Positions 1 through 9,624 of a stretch of DNA of 26,480 nt are shown piece after piece (position 1 is the first letter of the stretch; each line of letters starts with the position of its first letter). Made by a program: the position numbers and the translations under genes. The stretch is taken from NCBI GenBank assembly GCA_003427395.1, contig BFEA01000009.1:4119835-4146314 (forward strand), written 5' to 3'. Source of the stretch: Chara braunii. Its lineage: Eukaryota; Streptophyta; Charophyceae; Charales; Characeae. The notes below the pieces were generated by a model, which made no database searches, was not told the DNA's origin, and was given only the letters and a program-made list of their open reading frames with translations.

Positions 1-85
1 GGCGGGAGAGGGGGGGGGCGACGCGGCAACGCCCGCGACCGTGGGACCTAAACGTTAGTGGTGGTAAAGAGACGGGACGGAAGGC

Positions 86-229
86 AAAAATAGCCTACCT
101 GTCCTTCGGGACATCCGTTAAAATTGAAACGATACAGAGAAGAGCAGCATGGCCCCTGCGCAAGGATGACACGCATAAATCGAGAAATTGTAAAAAAAAA
201 AAAGGAAAAAAAAAAAAAAATAGCCTACC
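86..229 (+). mobile_element. Retroposed insertion: TSD + U6 + poly(A) + TSD
   Basis: The insertion unit comprises the left TSD (86-99), the U6 body (100-191), an A-rich tail with one GG interruption (192-220) and the right TSD (216-229), whose leading A residues cannot be separated from the tail. At least the nine bases TAGCCTACC are unambiguous. The duplicated site begins with AAAAAT, consistent with an L1-type endonuclease nicking a T-rich bottom strand that primes on poly(A). The copy is on the plus strand. Confidence 0.88.
100..191 (+). pseudogene. U6 spliceosomal snRNA retropseudogene
   Basis: This stretch reads as most of a U6 snRNA. It has the 5' stem-loop with a TTCGG loop, the GATACAGAGA box (131-140), and the GGCCCCTGCGCAAGG core of the internal stem-loop (151-165) followed by ATGACACGC and AAATCGAGAAAT. 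It differs from a functional U6 in several places: the 5' stem is shortened, the bases after ACAGAGAAGA are changed, and the terminal oligo-U end is missing. The body runs straight into an A-rich tail (192-220). Both sides carry the same 14-bp word, AAAAATAGCCTACC (86-99 and 216-229). Tail plus target-site duplication is the signature of LINE-mediated retroposition, so this is a processed pseudogene and not a Pol III gene. No U6 promoter (USE plus TATA) is visible in the 99 bases upstream. The identification rests on recalled U6 conservation, and I consider it very reliable. Confidence 0.93.
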
Positions 230-231
230 GG

Positions 232-699
232 TAGCTCCCCCATTCCGTGCTTGCCCTCCCGTGGGGAGATGGCCCTGTGGATGCGGTCCAGTCGAGTTCC
301 GAGGGTGCGGTCGGCGCACTCGCTACAGCTACCGACCGGTAGATCACTCGCGCGCGCACATGACGGTCGCGCGAAACTTCCCAGTGGATTATTATATGCC
401 CTTCTCTGGCGACTCGCCGGCCACAAGATGGGGGCGGCAAAGGCAGGCAAAGCCCCGCCCACCCTCGAGCAGCCCAGCCAGGGCCAGACGGACCAGCCCG
501 GGCTACGGGCGGGGGTCAGCAGGGACGGCTGGACTGAAAGATCCAAGATGCTCAATGCCTGGGTGCCTGGCCGTCTCTCCGTCCGTCGGCGCAGTGGCTG
601 ACCGGCTGGCCGGAAGGCTGTAGCTGGCTGGTTGGAAGGCGAGCTGACAAGAATGGAGCTGCACGGCGGAACTGTATGTGTATATATATTTTCTCATTA
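232..699. other. GC-rich stretch without recognisable gene
   Basis: Overlapping short ORFs occur on both strands but none shows a motif, a credible start context or a codon pattern I would trust. The sequence is GC-rich and becomes AT-rich near 670. I see no RNA gene or promoter here. Confidence 0.5.
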
Positions 700-706
700 T
701 ATGTTA

Positions 707-1085
707 GAGGGATAATTTGCAAAATACGCCCATAAGTTGAGGTATACGCCAAAATGCCCTGAAGGCTGTGGGTAGCGCGGATTGAGGTTTGGGGTCCTGA
801 GTTTGTGTTGTGCCCCTGTCAGACTGCTGTGAAAATTTGCAATCTGGACCTCCCCGTTTGGGCCTTGAGCTTTTGCAATAGCACCTTGGAAAAGTTGGCA
901 AGTACTGGGCATTTCGCGAAGTTTGATGGTACCGGGTAGGGGTATATTGCAAAGATGAGGTCCAACCGACTCTAGGGGTATTTCTCAAATATGTTTTTTT
1001 GTCCGAGGGGCATTCTGCTCTACTCACATCTATTTGGGGCATTTTGGCATATATCTCAATTTATGGGGGTATTTTAAACATTTCC
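707..1085. mobile_element. Non-autonomous TIR element (MITE-like), 379 bp
   Basis: The two ends are inverted copies of each other. The left arm (about 707-760) contains AAAATACGCCCATAA and GCCAAAATGCCC; the right arm (about 1036-1085) is the complement with a few changes (GGGCATTTTGGC, then TTATGGGGGTATTTT). The element is bracketed by a perfect 7-bp direct repeat, TATGTTA, at 700-706 and 1086-1092, which I read as the target-site duplication. It has no transposase ORF. Internally there are degenerate echoes of the terminal words (GGGGTATTTCTCAAATA near 975 and GAGGGGCATTCTGC near 1005), so the right end may contain a nested or duplicated terminus. A 7-8 bp TSD would suit a hAT or PIF-like group better than Mutator (9 bp), but I cannot assign the superfamily. 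Confidence 0.75.
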
Positions 1086-1138
1086 TATGTTATACTATTT
1101 TCTGCTTTTCGGATGCGCGCGTGCACACCTCCCTGCGT

Positions 1139-1197
1139 GGGTGGGCGGTCGGACGGGCGGCCGGGCGGCCGGGCGGACGGGCTGGCGGATGGGCGAT
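1139..1197. repeat. GC-rich GGGCGG simple repeat
   Basis: A short run of imperfect GGGCGGCC, GGACGGGC and GGCGGATGG units. It is a low-complexity tract next to the poly(T) scar and has no coding value. Confidence 0.7.
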
Positions 1198-1235
1198 GGT
1201 TCTCTCTTTTTTTTTTTTTTTAATGGTTCTCTCTT
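1196..1235 (-). mobile_element. Poly(T) tract between 13-bp direct repeats (retroposition scar)
   Basis: The 13-mer ATGGTTCTCTCTT occurs at 1196-1208 and again at 1223-1235, separated only by a T run and one A. A homopolymer bounded by a perfect direct repeat fits a minus-strand retroposon so truncated that only its poly(A) tail was inserted. Slippage or a small tandem duplication is the alternative. Confidence 0.5.
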
Positions 1236-1628
1236 CTTGATGCACGAGAGATCTTGATCACGTCCGCAGCGATGCAAGGGAATACCCGAGGCCCGCTCGA
1301 ACCAAACAAGGTACAGGTCTCTCTCACTGCTGTACGACGTTTTCCACTTCTCTCGGGACGTAATCGCGGTCGGATACGTCACTGCAGGTCGCAAAAGCGG
1401 TCCTATACATCAGGAAAGTTGGAGTGTGAGTATGCCCTAGAACCTGACCCTCGACAAAACACGCCATTGGCTTCCAAGAGCCTAGGGAGGGCATGAAGGA
1501 GGTCACGCACGGTACACGTGGCTTTCACTTTTTGTCCTTCACATTTTTCGCCGTTCATTCTCAGCGCTAGTGACGCGGATGCCCTCGTGCGGTAATCGTG
1601 CCAGCGTACCCGCTGGCGACAGGATAAC
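1236..1628. other. Unassigned stretch
   Basis: Only short ORFs with no recognisable motif. I see no RNA gene and no repeat except the foldback that begins at 1629. Confidence 0.45.
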
Positions 1629-1975
1629 GGCATCGCCGCACCACTCTCGAAATGTGCAAAAGACAAAAATCATGTCGCTGTATCTTTCCATGTTCTAGCG
1701 GAAGATTCACTCTCGTTTTGCACCTTTCAAGAGTAGTGCAGCGAGGCCCTGAGAATGACCTTCCGTCCAGACCATGGCCAGATGCACCCTCCACATTTTT
1801 GACTTTTTCACATTTCGAGAGTGGTGTGGCGAGGCCCTAAATCCCGGGGTCAGGGGCCTTGCCACACCACTCTCGAAATGTGAAAAAGTCAAAAATGTGG
1901 AGGGTGCATCTAGCCATGTTCTAGCGCAAAAGTTCAATCTCATTTTGTACATTTCGAGAGTCGTGAGGCGATGCC
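1629..1975. mobile_element. Nested foldback element
   Basis: The outer arms are 1629-1660 (GGCATCGCCGCACCACTCTC...) and 1943-1975 (...GAGAGTCGTGAGGCGATGCC), imperfect inverted copies. Between them lies a second, almost perfect hairpin at 1773-1918. The segment 1684-1752 is also repeated directly, at about 75% identity, at 1914-1980. The word CTCTCGAAATGT or its complement recurs at least four times in 350 bp. There is no coding capacity. This is the architecture of a foldback or composite MITE in which copies inserted into or duplicated one another. I did not find a clear TSD. Confidence 0.65.
1773..1918. repeat. Near-perfect 146-bp hairpin centred on CCCGGG
   Basis: The axis of symmetry lies between 1845 and 1846, inside CCCGGG. 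From there the arms pair for about 73 bp each, with mismatches mainly near the centre and at the outer end, and an essentially uninterrupted 50-bp stretch (CACATTTTTGACTTTTTCAC and neighbours) in the middle of each arm. There is almost no loop. An RNA of this region would form a long double strand. Confidence 0.9.
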
Positions 1976-2027
1976 CCAGGTCCTACCCGCATTCTTAGTT
2001 TCTCGGCCGTAGATCAGGGTCTGGTCC

Positions 2028-2054
2028 CACCACTACACTGCCAGTGTAGTGGTG
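2028..2054. repeat. Perfect 13-bp inverted repeat, 1-nt loop
   Basis: CACCACTACACTG (2028-2040) is followed by one C and then CAGTGTAGTGGTG (2042-2054). No T run follows, so it is not a terminator of any known type. Confidence 0.9.
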
Positions 2055-2154
2055 AAAAAGTACTGCCAAGATGTCAGCGACCCCGGCAGGGTGAAAAAGA
2101 GAAATAGGCCCCGCGAAAACAAAGAGGGGAAAAGGGCGCTGCGGCTGGGCGGCT

Positions 2155-2170
2155 GCGCTAATTTTAGCGC
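2155..2170. repeat. GCGCTAA-TT-TTAGCGC palindrome
   Basis: A 16-bp inverted repeat with 7-bp arms and a TT spacer. It is the exact reverse complement of a 16-mer in the hairpin array of the right part of the window (22746-22761). Confidence 0.85.
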
Positions 2171-2850
2171 TAACAATTGCCGCTCCAAACCGGCACCGAC
2201 AGGGGACGGTGGTGGCTTCGTCGATTCCCTGTCCTGCCTCACCGCCAACCCCACCATCGCTGACGGGGCACGGAGGATCCACCATACCTGCCAGACGCAG
2301 CTTTCCGGTATTACCTGAGAGGTATCCTATTGAGGTAGCCCTATCTCAATAGAGGTAGAGGACAAATGATGTGGATTATTTTCGGCTTGACTGCTAATGT
2401 GATACTCAAAGGTTGCTTTTTTCAAGGCGCCGGTCAACCACGTTTAGGTTGACGAAGACAAGTAATACCAATTAGGGGCAATTATCAGAGAGCAAGAGAA
2501 CTCTACCAAGAAGGCGAGGGAATAGAGGACTAGAATGGAGCCGATGGTTTGTTGGCGTCACCCAATCAGGATAACCTGATGGACTAAGCAGGTAAAAGAG
2601 CGTTAGTCAACGGGGGAAAGATTGACCTTCCCGATGGAGCAGTGATAGGAGAGAGTCTATGAGAGAAGTTCCAGGGCCATTACCCTCCAAGGATATCTGT
2701 CCTCGGTCCACGAAGTCTGAAGTGCAGTTTTCGAAGCGATATCCGGATAGGAGAAACCGTCCTCCAGTTTATAGGGAGTGTTCGAGACAGACAAGGGGGA
2801 ATAACTAGGCGTAAAAGTCAAGAGGAAGGGAGTTGCTCGCCAGTATAAGA
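2171..2850. other. Non-coding region upstream of LINE ORF1 (possible LINE 5' UTR)
   Basis: No convincing ORF is present. It contains an 8-bp hairpin (CTATTGAG 2329-2336 with CTCAATAG 2347-2354). The purine-rich character from about 2460 to 2850 matches the LINE ORF1 strand that follows, so at least this part is probably LINE 5' UTR. The true 5' end is unresolved. One weak TSD candidate is AGAAATAGGCCC near 2100 against AGAAATCGGACC at 10253 (10 of 12 bases). Confidence 0.4.
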
Positions 2851-5430
2851 ATGGAGGAAGGAGGAGGGGAAGCTGAATTGAGAGGGGAGAGAGCCCAACC
2901 TCGTCCCCAGACAAACTTTTGGGATGAGGAGGATAAAACTAGGCAGGCAATTGGACAGTGCTATGATGAGGGTCTGTGCCAAATTGTAGAAAACCTAGGA
3001 GAAGTGGTGATCGATGAAAAAGGCAAGCGCTTCAAAGTGAACGAGTCATACGACGAAATCAAGGAAAGGTGGTTAAAAGAGAGGACGGTTATCTTTATTT
3101 TTCAAGAAGAGGCGAGAGATCTATCGAGGAGTGTGAAGGAGGACCCGGTTCATGCTTATGAAAACGGATGGTTCGCCAAGCGGCTATTTAATCAAGAAAT
3201 TCGAAGGGGAAGGATTAAATTTGAAGGACCTAACGTACTGTCGTACATGGCTAAGGCGGTGGAAGTAGCTAACTGACTGGTGCTGAAGGGCTCCATAAAG
3301 CTTACGCTGGCCAATAAGGAGTACCCGGTCCTGTTGAAGTCATGGATGACGAAAGCGGAGGTCAAGGAAGTGAAGCTAAGAGATGCGGAAGTAAATTTCT
3401 GGATAATCGCTCTCCGAGTTCCCTTGGACGCCTTATGTTATCTGCCGTCAGCCGCGGAGGGGCTGATTGGGGGGGTCAAACAAATGCACCCACCAGAGGC
3501 CGACAGAACGAGACCAAGATTGATGAACATTAAGATAGACATGGACCCGACGACACGCTTTAGGGTGGAGGATACCCTGGCCACCGAATCCCCGAAAGGA
3601 GAGGTCTGGACAATCGAGATTGCAACCCCATACTCGGACTGGTGCAAGAAGTGCAGGTGGTACGTCCATACGGAAGATAACTGCCCGAGGCGAATGGCGG
3701 AAGGAAGAGTACGAAGACCCTGGACGAATTTGAGACTCCCCCCCCAAATACCTCTAGCATCGCAAGCACCAAGGCGGCAGCAGTAAGCAGGAGATCGAGC
3801 TGCTAACCTAAACGCAGGAAGGCAGACGGTCAATCCGGCCCAAGCAGCCTCTGTGGTGGTCGTTAGACAAACCAGGACGGGGTCGGAAACGCAACAGCAA
3901 CACCAAGTTCGGCCAGTGCAAGCTGCCTCACATCTCCCCAACTAGCATTGGGTTCAGTCGTCTTATCAGCAACCTCCTCAGGTGGGGTCCCAGTCCGGAC
4001 TTCCATGCTGTGTTCAAGATCCATCCCGGAATCAGGGAATCTTCACCGGGGGCACGGTACTCCAAGGAGTGGTTCCAGTGGTCCAGCAGACCAATGAATA
4101 CGCACAGTGGCACTCCCAGGTGTACGCCCCAAACGGAACTCCACCTCCTCCGAGTACCACACCGCTGCATCCAGGACCCTGTTCCGTACAGGGCACCCCC
4201 TCCTTGCTGCCGCAGTACCTCTCCCACCAGCAGCCTCCACACGCAGATCCCCACCCACTGTACCACCCTACTGCGATCACAGGCGGGTACTTCTCCCATG
4301 ATGTAGGAAGGCAAGAAAGTGCTCAGTTCACACAGAGGGAGGCAATTCAGTATGGCGGCAGTTGTGCTTATACCGGTCAAGGGGATTGCTGGTATGAAAG
4401 AAGGGAGGGGACTAGAGGTCACTCTGGACAGGGACATAGTGACTCTCAGTTGAGCAGAGGGAAGGGACAGCAAGGCAACGGGAGAACGGGGAACTGGGCG
4501 GAAGGCAGACTGAGACAGCAGGTGAACCCGCTACTAGGAGCAGTGGGGGGCTTGGAAGAAGAACCATCACACCTCTCTTCTGCTTCAAAGTCCAAAGTTT
4601 TGATGGGGAGCGAACTTATTGGAGACGATCCAGCGCTACTTGGCTCAGGCTTCTTGCGGGATGAGGGTTCGAAGTCATCCACAAGCAGCTCGTCGGGCAT
4701 AAGGGAAAGGGGGGAAGCAGATTCAGACACAACGAGTAAAAGAGGATATCATAACTTGGCAAACCCCCGAATGCCAGGTGCCAGGGCCAAGAGCCAACAA
4801 CACATGGAGAGAAGGATTGTCCCTCTGGTTTGTACGGCGGCCAGAGATGCCATTTTCTTCCTGGGCATGACGAATGAAGAGGGAAGACCTTACTTGCCCT
4901 CAGTACCCACCATCAGGACACCACTCCCATGAGAGATTATCACAAAAACCAAACTGATGTTCGGAGACAGGTTTCCCGTCCGGATAGTGCCCAGATCGAC
5001 GATGGCGAATGTGGTCGTCCATCTGGAGGAGAGAAGCTGAAAGTTTTACTTCCCAATCATCGATGCGAGGATCGAGGCAGCGACAGCAGACCTGCTAACA
5101 CAGGCAGGAGTCAGATGGTTCATCCTCAAGGCGGTTAGAGAAAGCAATGCTCACGAGCTGGAAGCCACTGCGTTGTCCTCCCAAATCTCGACATTGGTAC
5201 TCCTACAAACGAACGACTCTCTTTCGGAACAACAGAACCTGCATTCGAAGTTTCTCGTTGATGCATTGGTGGGAGGCTGGAAATCTCCCGCTCCATCAGG
5301 CATATCCCACAGCTCAGGGAGAGAAAGCCCAATGCAGAGATCTCCAGTCCAAGCGACTCAGTGATGGGGAGACGAAACAGTACATACCCGCATCCAAGAC
5401 CAGGTGGGGATTTTAGCTGCAAATGGTTAA
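2851..5430 (+). pseudogene. LINE ORF1 (gag-like, DUF4283 + CCHC zinc knuckle), six in-frame stops
   Basis: The start is taken at ATG 2851 (MEEGGGEAELRGER); an in-frame stop lies just upstream at 2812-2814. The frame stays the same to TAA 5428-5430, about 860 codons, with internal stops TGA 3274, TAA 3784, TAG 3943, TGA 4930, TGA 5038 and TGA 5362 and no frameshift. The N-terminal third resembles plant DUF4283: an FxFxxE-type strand (IFIFQEEARDLS), then WIIALRVPL and RLMNIKIDMD. It ends in a perfect CX2CX4HX4C knuckle (CKKCRWYVHTEDNC, nt 3643-3684). The middle is Q/P/S-rich and looks disordered (about 3950-4780); the C-terminal part (4933-5360) looks helical and I do not recognise it. By family knowledge, ORF1p binds LINE RNA in the ribonucleoprotein. 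The length is on the large side for the family. Confidence 0.88.
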
Positions 5431-8400
5431 GGTGAAAATAGGTACTTGGAATGTGCGGGGGTTGGGAGACACGTCAGGGAAAGAGAAGAGAAAGAGGGTG
5501 GAATCGTGGATGTTTAAGCAGAAACTGGACTGTCTCTGCATTCAGGAGTCGAAGTTGGACGAAGAGAAACTTCCGCAGATGGATACCTGGTGGGATGGCT
5601 TGCAAATCTGGTCCCCTGCGCAAGGCACAAGGGGAGGGGTTGGCTTCTTAGTACATCGGAACTTACAAGCTCAAGTAGTTGAATCAGAGGTTGACATATG
5701 GGGCAAATGGGCTTGGGTCAGATTTGCCTCAGACCAGGAGGAGTGGGTTCTGATAACAATTTACGCTCCTTCAGACCCCACCACCAGGGCAGAATTCTTC
5801 ACCAACTTGAGGGCATTCACGCCGGTCACAGAGAACCTGGTCATCACTGGAGACTGGAATCTCTCCTAAGACGAAGTGATGCGCAGTGACTCGCGTTCAA
5901 CAGGGAGAAGAGACGCAGTTAGCCTACAAGAGTTCCTGCAGAAAAGAAAACTGGTTGACTATTTCCGCATCCTGAACCCGGATGATCTAGGGTACACATG
6001 GTACTCAAACATTAGGAAGGAGAGAGGAGAGGTCACTAGAAGAAGGTTGGATTATTGTTTGGTTAGTGAAGGGATGGCGCAGGGCGTGACCCATGTTAGG
6101 CAAATGCTGCACCCGATGTCGGACCATAAACCAGTGACTGCAGATGTCGTAGTAAGCCAGACCCTAGAAAGAGGGAAAGACTACTTTAAGCTGAATGCGC
6201 AGAACCTGGATATTCCAGGGATTGAAGAGTGGGTGGCGGACCAAATGCAGTCCTGGTAGTCAGCAAGGGCAGATGGGGGAGTGGCTATCATTTCTGGGGT
6301 ATTAAACATCTGCTCAAGAATCCTGGTGAGAGGTCGGAATCAAGAAGAAAAAAGATGTCGAAAATTGGTGGAAGAGGCGGAAAGAAGGATCGAGGAGAAT
6401 CCCATATCAGAACTAGTCTGGGTTGTAGAGAGAGAAGCAAGAATGGCTAACAGGGACAAGATTCAAGTGGAAAAACAGGTGAGATGGGAAGAAACGTTGA
6501 GGGTGAAGGGGATAATTTTCCAGGACAGATTGAACAAAGATACGTTTAGAAGACTGCTCCCCAGCTCGTCCTTCCACCAGGTCGTCCAACTAGACCACCC
6601 CTTCGACCCTTCGGCCCCTCCGGCAACAACTCCTGCAGGAATCCTGGAATATGCAAGGCCTTACTATGCATAAATTCTTACTACAAGAAGAGAGGAAGAT
6701 ACGGTGGATACAGACCTAGCAGGAGAGATTGACATGTGGCAAGACACGACAGTGTTACTATCACTGGTGCAGAGACTGGCTTTAGACAGACCGGTAACCG
6801 GGGAGGAAGTGCAACAGACACTCAAGGAGATGGCATCAGGGAAGTGCCCGGGAAGGGATGGCCTATTGTAGAGTTTACAGGGCTTGCTGGTATGCAATGG
6901 GGACTGCAATGCATGAAGTATTCAATGAACTCCTAGAGGGAGGCAAGTTGGGACAATGCATGACACACGGGGTGATCTCAACGCTGTTCAAAAAAGGTGA
7001 CAAGGCCAATGCACGCAACTACCGCCCGATCTCTGTTCTAAATATCAGTTACAAGATTTTGCCCAAGACGTTGGCGCAGAGATTAGGAAGGTGTCTCCCA
7101 AAATTGGTGGGCAGGGATCAAGGGGCCTTTGTACAGGGGCGCTCCATTTTTGTGAACATTCTTACAGCAATCGAATGCATAGAAGAGATAAGAGAAGGGG
7201 AGATGGATATGGTCGTCCTGTTGCCGGACATGGAAAAGGCCTAGTATGACAGAGTCGGATGGTCTTTTGTAAGTACAACTTTACGAAGGATGAATTTTGG
7301 CCAAGGATTCTGTCGCTGGGTTATAACACTATATACGATGGCCACATCCTCAGTACAGATCAACGGTCACCTTTCTTCCCCCTTCAAGCTGACGAGATCG
7401 CTGAGGCAGGGTTGTCCCTTAGCCCCGCTACTGTTTGTACTACAACTGGAGGTCCCACTGAACAGAATCCGGAAGCATCCAACCATTCGAGGTCTACAAG
7501 TGTCTGAGTCAAAGGAGTGTCGGTCAAAGGCCTTAGCAGATGACCTATTCATCGTGTCAGAGAACTCCGAAGCCTCACTAGGTGCTGTCAAGGGAGTCCT
7601 AATGGAGTACTCTCAGTTGTCAGAAGCCTTGGTCAATTGGAACAAGTCGGTCTACCTGCTGCCAGCTGACCGTCAGCTACGAGTGGAGTGGGGCATGCAG
7701 CGAGTAGATCCGGTAGCTGGGGAACGCTTCTTGGGAGTGTTAGTGAGCACACAGACAATTGGAGTAGCACAAGGCGCAGTGATCCACCAAAGAGTAGAGG
7801 CGAGGCTTGGAGGATGGAGTTCGACTGGTCACCTGTCCCTGTTCGGCCGAGCCATGGTAATCAATGTGGCCCTGTTCTCCTTAATTTGGTTTATTGGAAC
7901 GGTAAGGGAAATCACGATACCTACTTTGACCAGCATCAAGAGACTGTCTTCAAGATTCCTCTGGAAACCCAGAGGGAGAAAGGACGAGGGGTTTTTGGTG
8001 AAGGTGGCATGGGACTTGATCACCTACCCAAAAGAGCAAGGCGGTCTAGGTCTGATGGACCCACAGAGGAGAAACCAGGCAATGCTCCGAGGATGGATAT
8101 CCAAGATTGCAATGGCAGACGAGAAGGAAGATTGGATCTTGCTAGCTGAAGTGAGAATGACAGCTATCCAGAAGAGAAGATGTGTGGGTGTGTTTCTTCG
8201 TGAAATCCTTCATGAAGAAACGACTTACCTCATAATTCTTGGAAGCGGTGCGACAGGTTTGGATAAAGCACACTCCAGAAGAAAGGTCCCCCCCACTAAC
8301 GAAGGATGAAGTCCTCCAACAATGCTTGTTTGAAAACCCATGGGTCATGAATGAAGAGGGTACGCAGTTCTCGGCTGGCACAAAACCTGCCACCTTCGGA

Positions 8401-9624
8401 AGGGCATGGATCAGAAGAGGGATCTCTAAAGTGGCGGATCTGTGGTCGCAGCTGCTAGGCACCTGGAAACCATTTGAAGAGATCCAAGCTGCACTACAAG
8501 GCCTGAGGGCCGTTGAAGCGCACTGGAGGACAATAATAGGAGCAATGCCGACTCACTAGACTCAATTGCTGGGACCAGAGGGCCTAGATCCAATAGGAAC
8601 GTGGTATCTCCCAGCCCAACCAAAGGGTAATGGCAATGTGGTATGGAAGCTCCAGGGGCTGACACAGTGGGGATACAGAGAGGTCCAGAGTTGGCGAGTG
8701 GACAGGTTGTCGGGAGACTTACAGGTGCAAGGAGAGGAGGTGATTGGACAGTGGAGGAATCCGGCACAGATCAGAGTGCTGGAACACAGAGATCAACAAG
8801 GAGAGATTGAGAAGGCAAGATGGGTGGGACAGGTACCACTGAACCAACTATGTATCGATCCTAAGGCTTGGAGATGGTCCGGAGGCAAGCTTGATTTGAC
8901 AAATTACACGGTGGGGGAATCATACAAACGAACAGGTGGCAAGGTAAGGTCTCCTATGGCCACAACAATCAGCAGATGGGGGACAATCCTTTCTGAAAAT
9001 CTACACGAGTGGGCAGAAGACTTTGAGAAGCTATGGAGTATCCTGTTAGATCTACCATATGTCAAGCAGGCTGGCCTGCTATGGATGTTGTCCCTGCTTG
9101 TGACCCCATCAGCAGTTTGGCTAAATGGTCGTGGTGCACCAGTCCCCATGGGATGTACCAGATGTACGTGGCCCTTTGAGTCCACAAAGCATCTCTGGTG
9201 GGACTGCCCTGCTTCGAGGAGAATTTGGAATTGGTGGGCCTATCACTGGTCTCAAATGGGGGGACGGGATGTGGAGTGGGATGAGAGGTGGGTCCTGCTG
9301 GGATTTGTTAAGGAGGAGGACACTGGGAAGAGAGGATGGTCCTAGGTGGCACATGTGGCCAGAGCAGCAATCTGCTCAGTCATCTGGGCAGATAGGAACA
9401 GATCCAGGTTTGAAGGTAGACCTTACTCGGATGTGGAGATAAAGTCGACCGTCAAACGCTTGCTGAGATAGGCAATCTGGGTGGACTGGCGGAGAAAGGC
9501 AAAATGCGGGAAAGCGCCAAGGCGATTGTTGTGGTGGTTCCTCAAAACTTGGACGCTCAACAATCGACTGGCTAGGGTTCACAGAACAAGAGGGTTGGTG
9601 ATCACCAAGTGGTTGTGCAACTAG
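5423..9624 (+). pseudogene. LINE ORF2: endonuclease-reverse transcriptase-zf-RVT, broken
   Basis: It starts at ATG 5423, inside the last codons of ORF1. The endonuclease keeps its signature residues (codon numbers from ATG 5423): TWN (8-10), QESK (41-44), YAP (114-116), GDWN (143-146), RLDY (208-211) and SDHKP (233-237). The reverse transcriptase shows GKCPGRDG, NYRPISVLN, DQGAFVQGRS, PDMEKA plus YD (7224-7250), RQGCPLAPLLF (7404-7436) and a catalytic LADD (7533-7544) where FADD or YADD is usual. A zf-RVT finger follows: CTRC (9154-9165), then HLWWDC (9190-9207). Breaks: TAA 5867, TAG 6257, TAA 6671, a frameshift near 6865-6890 (frame 2 to 3), TAG 7242, a frameshift near 8225-8240 (frame 3 to 1), and TAG 8557, 9343 and 9469; the natural stop is TAG 9622. 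Its role would be target-primed reverse transcription. Confidence 0.92.

Noticed and set aside
2028-2054. Rho-independent-type terminator
   Set aside because: There is no T run after the hairpin, and the sequence is eukaryotic.
2851-5430. Stop-codon reassignment or programmed readthrough in LINE ORF1
   Set aside because: All three stop codons are involved, ORF2 is also broken by frameshifts, and every stop is explained by ordinary transitions.
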